NCBI GenBank assembly: GCA_003996215.1
Contig: QJPP01003485.1
Span: 62,001-126,000, forward strand
Direction: 5' to 3'
Length of the DNA stretch: 64,000 bases
From: Jaltomata sinuosa
Taxonomy: Eukaryota; Streptophyta; Magnoliopsida; Solanales; Solanaceae
In this document: positions 58,224 through 64,000 of the stretch, one piece after another
Position numbering within the stretch: the first letter of the stretch is position 1
How the letters are laid out: every line of letters begins with the position of its first letter
The notes under the pieces: generated by a model
Database searches by the model: none
What the model saw: the letters and a program-made list of their open reading frames with translations, nothing else
What the model was told of the DNA's origin: nothing
Position numbers and translations under genes: made by a program

Positions 58224-59550
58224 TTATAACATCCAAAAATACACTCCAATGAAGGAGGTGGAAATGGAAATTTGCAATACAAGTACCCAACTAAGAGTCG
58301 GGATCAAATCCCACAAGGATTGGAGTTAGATTTACCCAAATTTCATTGATCAACTCAGAAAAGCACGTGCAATGTATCAAACAAAAAAGTAAAGGGATGT
58401 GTGTGTGAACAAGTGATCAATTCAATAGAAAGTGACAACTTTAACACAATTGTTAAAATATCAATATTGGAAAACCTAGGGTGTGCAATTAGATGGGGTA
58501 TACATTTGATTTGGATTAACTAGAAGACTTAGAACAAATTATCATATGGGTAGCTTTTAGTTTTAACCATACTCAAAGTTTCTCAATCCAAGAGTATGTC
58601 TATTTTGGGTTCCTTCAAACTCCCAAAACCAACCAAACATATTCTTGAGTAGGCTTAGACTATTTGTAGCTCTAGCCATTAGATGAGGGTAAATCTCCAA
58701 ATCCTCACTATTAAAGACTTACCCAATTCTACTTTCCCTTCTCAATAAAAAGTGAAATTAGAGAGTTCAATTAATATTTGCAATCATTAATCTTAGAATT
58801 AAAACTTGAAGAAATTAATAGATCCATACATTATAATCAATTTGAAGAACTAATAGTCAATACCCTGTCAATACTAAGCACCCATTATTAGCACACACCC
58901 GTAGAAGAGAATTAGCTCCTCATATTAAGGAAAAGAGAAATTATACCATATGGGTATTCCTCAATTCCATTCATGGTGAGAAAATTAACTACATTTGCAT
59001 GCTTTCAAACTCAACAATAGAGTTTTTAATATTCTAGAAGAAGGAGAACATAACGTCTACTTCTTCAATGTACTTTCCTACAATATACAAGATAGGGAAA
59101 ATTCTAGGTATAATTTTTTTGCACAGATCCCAAAACATTCTTGGAAACTTCCCAAATACACAAAAGAGATTTTTGATGAAACTACCCCTCGAGCAGATTG
59201 CGCTGAACATATGTTTGCACCTATGTCTGCATGTCAAGACTTGCGGCACGCATGTGCCCAAACTCCTAGCCAGTGTCTTCATCTTCTCCTGTGTGGCACC
59301 TACGAAATACAGGTGCGGACTTGTTACACACATGTTTAATGCATGTTTTGGTCATACACCCTTTCTTCTATTCTTCTCTAAACTTGGCTTTCTTCCATTG
59401 CATATTTGGGTTCAAATCCTCTTCTATCTTTTATTCACACAAATGCCTGCATATAAGAGGACAATGCATAAAATCCTTCTATATTACACAAGATTGAGGC
59501 AATAATTCATGTTTAAAATCTTAATAAGGTGGTAAATTACCAACTTATTA
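58224..59550 (-). repeat. 5' LTR of element C
   Basis: Matches 35764-37109. The right end caacTTATTA (from TTATCA) is at 59550. Word array at 59190-59340. The overlapping open frames of 100-145 codons at 58995-59505 on both strands fall in this LTR, are not open in the other copy, and are not genes. Confidence 0.85.
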
Positions 59551-59760
59551 ATTAGACCCATTAACATTAATCAATTGTAGAAGCAAATTATAGATATCCA
59601 ATTATATAGCTACATCTATCATCACACACCTCTAGATATGGAGTTTAGCCATTCATAATGAATGAGAAAGCAATTATACCAAATGAGTCATCTTCTATAT
59701 TGGCCATCAATGGAGTTCAATCAACAAAATCAATTCAAATATCTCAAAATTATCAAAACA
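59551..59760 (-). repeat. LTR-like fragment, minus, right flank of element C
   Basis: acacacctctagatatggag, tttagccattcataatgaat and gagaaagcaattatacc align loosely with LTR A (acacatccccagacaaggag, acttagccactcatgctaaa, gaataagaaagtatacc). It is a diverged relative into which C probably inserted. Confidence 0.4.
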
Positions 59761-60441
59761 ATGACAAAAATTCTCCTAGAGTGTTTTAAGTCAAAAATTA
59801 ATGGTTGCAAACATTGATTGAAATTACTTGATTGTGTTCTTACTTGAGATAGAGGTTCATAATTTTGGATGAAAATTCACTAGTGGGTTCTTGGGATTTC
59901 CATTTAGATTTAGGCTATAAATAGATCAATTTGCTGGAAAACACTCATTTAAAAGTCTAAGCTAGAAATAGTGTGACTTTCCTAAGCCTAAAATTGGTTG
60001 GTTATTGTTTAAACCATGGTGCTTCAACAAAGACCATCGGAGATATGATTGTTTGATCAAAAGATTGACATTCATCATTAAAACTAATGCTATCCATGTC
60101 GGTTTACAAGAATTTGCACAATTAAGCAAGTACCTTAACCCATGCTTAAGTCCTATCGGAAACATACCCTTAGTCGTCATCTCCCTTGATACAATCCCGT
60201 ATTTACTTTATTTACTTTTGGAATTGCAATTGTGACAGATTCCCCCCCCCCATTTTTTACTCTTATTTTTGTTTAAACATTGACTATATTGGTGATTAAT
60301 AGGTGACTCTACGATAATCTTATAGGTGACCCTACCATTTTTTATGGGATCAACTCCGAATCCTCACGAGAATTATAAATTTTGTTTTGCTCTGACAATT
60401 ATTATCACCTCTATATGGAGAGTATTAGTTGAGCATTATCT
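59761..60441 (+). repeat. LTR 3' half, plus, B/E-related, old
   Basis: Aligns with the last part of the B LTR: taatggttgcaaacattgat, cacttgattgtgttcttac, ggttcataattttggatg, gaatttgcacaattaagcaag, gggatcaactccgaatcc and ttgagcaTTATC at 60441. It holds a 10-base C run at 60242-60252. It ends directly against protease codons of element I. Confidence 0.65.
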
Positions 60442-60835
60442 GACCACATGGATTCAGCTTTGCTTGATCCTAGTTCTACTTTCTCATATGTGTCTGCTGG
60501 TTTTGCTGAGGGATTATACATGATTTTTGAGTTACTTGATTTTCTTGTTCATGTGTCTACCCCAATGAGCAATTTTGTGATAGTTTAAAGAGTTTTTCAT
60601 GCTTGTCCGATCATGTTTGTGCAGTGAAAAACTTTGGCTTATTTAGTGATTCTGAACATGGTGGATTTTGACATCATCTCAGGGATTATTTGGTGGTCTC
60701 CGCACCATGCTATATTAGACTATCATTCTAAGATAGTGATTGTAGATATGCTTGGATTGGATAAACTAGAGTGAGAGGGTAACTATAGTCCTGCCACTAT
60801 GAAACCTGTATTATTCCTTTTACTCAGAGTTTGAT
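60442..60835 (+). pseudogene. pro: Protease remnant of element I (Ty3/gypsy, plus)
   Basis: Reads MDSALLDPSSTFSYVSAGFA, EGLYMIFELLDFLVHVSTPM, a stop in the valine-rich strand, then MVDFDIISGIIWWSPHHAIL, DYHSKIVIVDMLGLDKLE. Matches the plant gypsy protease block D-P-G-S-T-x-S-Y-V-S with G to S, and D-M-x-x-F-D-V-I-L-G-M-D-W-L-S. Its left part is separated by the LTR ending at 60441. Confidence 0.78.
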
Positions 60836-61030
60836 AGGAAAGGGGTGTTTGTAATGCTTATCTCATCTTTAGGACACTAGTGCAGAGGTCTCAACTATTG
60901 AATCAGTTCATATGGTGTGTGTGTTCCAAGAGGTACTTCCTGCGAAATTGCCTGGCATGCCACTAGATTGTGATATTGATTTTTGTGCCAATTTAGAGAT
61001 GAATACATACCTAATTTCTATTCACCTTTA
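60836..61030 (+). other. Decayed protease-RT linker of element I
   Basis: Contains gaggtacttcctgcgaaattgcctggcatgcc, the usual F-x-D-V-F-P-x-x-L-P-G-x-P-P linker in outline, with shifts. No intact frame. Confidence 0.5.
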
Positions 61031-61379
61031 TAGAATGGCACCGACTGAGTTGAGGGAGCTAAAGGTTCAGTTGTAGGAGTTGTTGTGTAATAGATTCATT
61101 TGTCTGAGTGCCTCCCCATAGGGTGCTCCAGTGTTGTTTGTTGATGGAGAAAGAGTTTATGCAAAATTCTGTAAGTGTGAATTCTGGTTTGCTTTTGTGT
61201 CCTTCTTAAGATATGTAGATTCGAATGATAGGGTGATGGTAGACCCACAGAAGATTAAGGCACTTAAGAATTGGGCTTGGCCCACGTTAGTGTGTGGGGT
61301 TTGTAGCTTTGTGGGGCTGACGAGTTACTACCGTATATTCATGAATAAATTTGCTTCCATTGCTACTCATCTAACCTAG
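61031..61379 (+). pseudogene. rt: Reverse transcriptase of element I with large internal deletion
   Basis: Begins YRMAPTELRELKVQL (the RT start R-M-A-P-x-E-L-x-E-L-x-x-Q-L), SASP, stop, GAPVLFVDGERVYAKFCKCE. The sequence jumps from GAPVLFV (RT block 1) to Y-A-K-F-S-K-C-E-F-W (after block 6), so the palm domain with the catalytic YxDD is missing, about 170 codons. It continues with PQKIKALKNWAWPT, SFVGLTSYYRIFMNKFASIA to a stop at 61377-61379. Confidence 0.82.
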
Positions 61380-61865
61380 ATGACTCACAAAGAGGGACCT
61401 TTCCTTTGGTCAGATGATTTTGAAGACATCTTTCAAAAGCTCAAGACCTTATTGACTACCGCTTCAATTCTTGCCTTGCCAGTGGAGGGTAAAGATTTTA
61501 TTGTTTATTGTGATGCCTTACGATCTAGTTTAGGTGTTGTATTAGTGCAAAAAAACAATTTTATCGCTTATGATTAGAGGCAACTAAAGGTGCATGAGAA
61601 GAATTATCTGACTCATGACCTAGAATTGGCTGCAGTTGTTTTTTCTCTAAAAATCAGGAGACATCTTTTCTATGGGGTGTGTTATGAACTGTTCACAGAC
61701 CACCATAGATTACAGTATGTATTCACTCAAAAGGACTTAAATTTGAGGCAGTGGAAGTGGATGGAGTTTCTCAAGGACTACAATATTACTATTATGTACC
61801 ATCCCCATAAGGCTAATATAGTAGCCGATGCATTGAGTAGAAAAACTGAGAGTATTGATAGCTAG
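61380..61865 (+). pseudogene. rnh: RNase H of element I
   Basis: EGPFLWSDDFEDIFQKLKTL, LALPVEGKDFIVYCDALRSS (catalytic YCDA), stop near 61575, then VHEKNYLTHDLELAAVVFSL, RHLFYGVCYELFTDHHRLQY, FTQKDLNLRQWKWMEFLKDY and NIVADALSRKTES. The catalytic residues D, E, D and D are all present; the stop in SRQL (TAG at 61575-61577) separates the two halves. Confidence 0.85.
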
Positions 61866-62496
61866 GCCTACTTGAAAGATACTAGGCGTCCGTTGGCTAG
61901 GGAAATTCAGGCCCTAGATAACAGTTTAATAAGACTGGAAGTGTCTGAAAGGAGTGGATTGTTAGCATGTGTTGAGGCGAGGTCCTCTTTTCTTGATTAG
62001 GTTAAGGGTAAGCAAGTTGATGATGTTAAGGTGAGTAAAATTCATGATAAAGTGTGGAAAGGCGAGGCTAAGGAGGCCATGATTGATGATAAAGGTGTTG
62101 TATATTAAAGGGAAAGTTTGTGTTCCTTGTGTGGATGATTTGATCCGTACTATATTGGATGAAGCTCATTGTTCTAAGTATTCTATACATCGTGGTGTGA
62201 CCAAGATCTATCACGATTTAAAGCAACACTATTAGTGGGGTATAATGAAATGAGATATAGTCAATTTCGTGGCTAAGTGTCAGAGTTATCATCAAGTGAA
62301 ATATGAACACCAGAAGCCTAGTGGTACTCTTCAGAGAATGCCCATTCCCGAATTGAAGTGGGAAAGAATATCTATAGATTTTATGTTTGGCCTTTCCAAG
62401 ACCTTAGGAAATTATGATTCGATATGGGTTATTGTGGATAGATTGATAAAGTCTGCGCACTTTATTCCTATTCTAGTGACTTATAATGCAGTAAGG
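61866..62496 (+). pseudogene. int: Integrase N-terminal and core remnant of element I
   Basis: Frames read DDLIRTILDEAHCSKYSIHR, TKIYHDLKQHY, stop, DIVNFVAKCQSYHQVKYEHQ, KPSGTLQRMPIPELKWERIS and IDFMFGLSKTLGNYDSIWVI. These are the zinc-binding HHCC segment (the second Cys pair is damaged: CQSYHQ for CxxCQQ) and the first core motif D-F. The sequence is cut after VTYNAV at 62496 by a minus LTR. Confidence 0.8.
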
Positions 62497-63069
62497 TGAT
62501 ACCCACTAATTACACCTCTTTATATGAGATATAAAGTAGTCGTTGTCAAATATAGAACCCAATTGTGAGTTGGGGTAAAATCCCATAGCAAATATGGAAG
62601 AACATAGTCAGTAGCAAAATTTTGACTTGGTAGTCATTATTTCAAGGAGGGTTTGCATCAAAGTAAAAGTTGACAAGTGTTTGTGCGTTATCAGTAACCA
62701 ATTGTTTGTAAATTATTTGATGTTGTGTTCAATAATAGAGAAGAAACTAGGACTGCGTTCCTCCCGATTTCATAACTTAGTAGATATACGCAACTAGTCA
62801 TCTATCCTGGAGATACGCATACAAAATTAATCATACATTATGGTTCAACTGAAGTACGGTTGGCCAATTCATAAGAATTTCTCTTGATCTCTGGTCTGTC
62901 CCACAAGTGTCGAATAACTAAACTTCATTAATTGTCTGAGATTAATTATCTTTGGTTGGTCTCAAATCATTAGATGAAGGTTAGTAGCCTCAAATCTTTA
63001 TTGTTAATCTTTTTTCCTAACCTATTACCTCCTTGGACTGGCAAGTAAAGATTAGTGGCGGGTTTTAAC
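62497..63069 (-). repeat. LTR fragment related to element D (minus)
   Basis: The minus strand ends ...ggtaTCA at 62497 and contains gggttctatatttgacaacga, ccatatttgctatgggattt and ccaagtcaaaatttt, aligning with the D LTR end (gggttctatatttgacaacg, ccatattccctgtgggatcg). The LTR start is missing. Confidence 0.65.
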
Positions 63070-63213
63070 TGTCATGCCCCAAATTAAAATAGAGCAACTT
63101 GCACTTGATGCCAAAACATAGGACAAAGCCGAACCTGTTGAACTATTTGACAATGGCACATAGTAGCCACACACAATCAAAAAAATAAACAAGTATATCT
63201 TGGCTTTGAATAT
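63070..63213. other. Short unplaced segment
   Basis: Starts TGTCATGCCCCAAATT, which looks like the start of another gypsy LTR; nothing else is recognised in these 144 bp. Confidence 0.35.
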
Positions 63214-64000
63214 TGATAAGTCGGTAATCTACCAACTTATTGAGCCTTTATCCATGAATTATTGCTATGTTTTGAATATATTTAGATGTTCTTAAGGCCT
63301 TTATTGATGTCTATGCAGGTACTTGTGATCAAAAATGAAAAATAAGAAAATGGACCCAAAAAGAGCTTAAAAGGAGTAAAGTGTGAAGTGGTCAAAAAAT
63401 ATGGAGATTTTGCCTTGAGATGCGGCACTTGTGCAACACGTACAAGCCTTGGTGCGTTCCTCACCTTTCACTGCATGGAGCCTTGCATTGAATGAATAAT
63501 TTGTTATGAGGTGCAGTCACTGTGCGATGCACACAACTCATGGTACAAACCACACCTCCTTCGCATGACATTTCCCAAATTAGCGAAATGCACATTGTGT
63601 TGCACACAACCCAAATGGTATTTTTGTCCAGAAATGTTGCGATATTTTGGGAAAGTATTTAAACCCATTTTGGGAATAATTGTAAAGAGAATTCTTCAGC
63701 TCTGAATAATCTTGAGTAATTTTATCTTTAGAACAAGTTTCCTCTAAAAGAAGAATAAGAGCGTTTTAATAAATTCTCTCTTCAGATTCATAGTTCACCA
63801 TTTGTGTACAAAACTGAGCTTAGATATTGAAATTACACTTGCATGAAGAGGAATTTGACTTACCCACTTGGTATATCTCCTTCCTTTAGTATGAGTAGCT
63901 AATTTCATTGTCTAGGGATGTGTTGATAATGGGTGCTTGACAAATGGGTGTGGGTGTTGCTAATTCTCGCTTATAATTGTTTATTTCACATGGGTCTAGT
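63214..64000 (+). repeat. LTR of B/E family, plus, cut by window end
   Basis: TGATAAGTCGGTAATCTACC at 63214 matches the start of the B and E LTRs. The word array at 63415-63610 (gtgcaacacgtacaagcc, ctgtgcgatgcacacaac, aatgcacattgtgttgcac) follows in the same position. About 790 bp of an expected ~1.48 kb are in view. Confidence 0.88.

Larger units (their letters stand above)
35764..59550 (-). mobile_element. Element C: Athila-like gag-protease-accessory retrotransposon, minus, with nested insertions
   Basis: Matching LTRs lie at 35764-37109 and 58224-59550. The flanks ATTAA (35759-35763) and ATTAG (59551-59555) agree in 4 of 5 bases. From right to left it holds the primer site, gag (interrupted by E), protease, noncoding DNA with word array 1, element F, word array 2, the accessory ORF start, element G, and the 3' noncoding region with polypurine tract. 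Without E, F and G the body is about 9 kb, like B. No RT or integrase of its own is visible; the pol genes inside it belong to F. Confidence 0.75.

Noticed and set aside
58995..59505. Overlapping open frames of 99-145 codons on both strands
   Set aside because: They fall in the C 5' LTR, overlap on opposite strands, and the other LTR copy does not keep them open.
62492..62496. Target duplication TAAGG for the minus LTR at 62497-63069
   Set aside because: The right side of that LTR fragment is missing its true end, and TAAGG is not found at 63070, so it cannot be confirmed.

Overview
This window is transposon sequence from end to end. I found no ordinary host gene, tRNA or rRNA gene. It reads as an AT-rich intergenic or heterochromatic stretch of a dicot plant nuclear genome. 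Two things suggest Solanaceae: long-LTR Ty3/gypsy elements with Tekay/Del-like layout, and Athila-like elements with a tRNA-Asp primer-binding site. That taxonomic guess is inference from general resemblance; the plant assignment is firm.

Layout, left to right. (1) 1-9285 is a minus-strand Ty3/gypsy element (J) with a partial 3' LTR, a decayed internal region and a ~3.9 kb 5' LTR. It abuts 9286-12017, a related LTR in plus orientation (K). (2) 12018-12564 is a scrap of a CACTA (En/Spm-type) transposon gene with a visible 65-bp intron. (3) 12565-13239 plus 29797-30606 is one minus-strand LTR (A), split in two by element B (13240-29796, plus). B has a gag-protease region and a far-downstream accessory ORF but no visible reverse transcriptase. 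B is itself split in its gag gene by element D (15766-22618, plus), the youngest-looking insertion. D has near-identical LTRs, a perfect primer-binding site, and a gag-protease frame broken only by three point-mutation stops. (4) 31012-35684 holds two diverged minus LTRs with a gag remnant between them. (5) 35764-59550 is element C (minus), another gag-protease-accessory element. It carries three later arrivals: a 3' end of a plus-strand Ty3/gypsy element (G, 38608-41697), a decayed but complete-order gypsy element (F, 42668-49190) and a B-like element (E, 51454-56792). (6) 59551-64000 holds LTR pieces, a plus-strand gypsy pol remnant (I, 60442-62496) with most of its reverse transcriptase deleted, and the start of another B/E-type LTR running off the window.

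The nesting order rests on 5-bp target duplications that I could read directly: B = CATAT, D = ATATG, E = CCAAC, F = TCACC (all perfect) and C = ATTA[A/G] (4 of 5). Removing B rejoins the A LTR to ~1.48 kb, the length of the intact B and E LTRs. Removing D rejoins the B gag reading.

Two themes recur. First, elements A/B/E, C and D look non-autonomous: they encode gag and an aspartic protease, and B and C add a 3' accessory ORF of the putative plant transposon protein type, but none shows RT, RNase H or integrase. They would need enzymes from a relative such as an intact Athila. Second, every LTR family carries its own short, partly palindromic word repeated in the promoter-side part of its LTR (for example TGACGG/CCGTCA in D, GTGCGACACGCAC in A/B/E, and a 28-bp perfect palindrome in F). 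In B and C the same kind of array reappears twice inside the element, around what looks like a second transcription unit for the accessory ORF. That is the least explained structure here.
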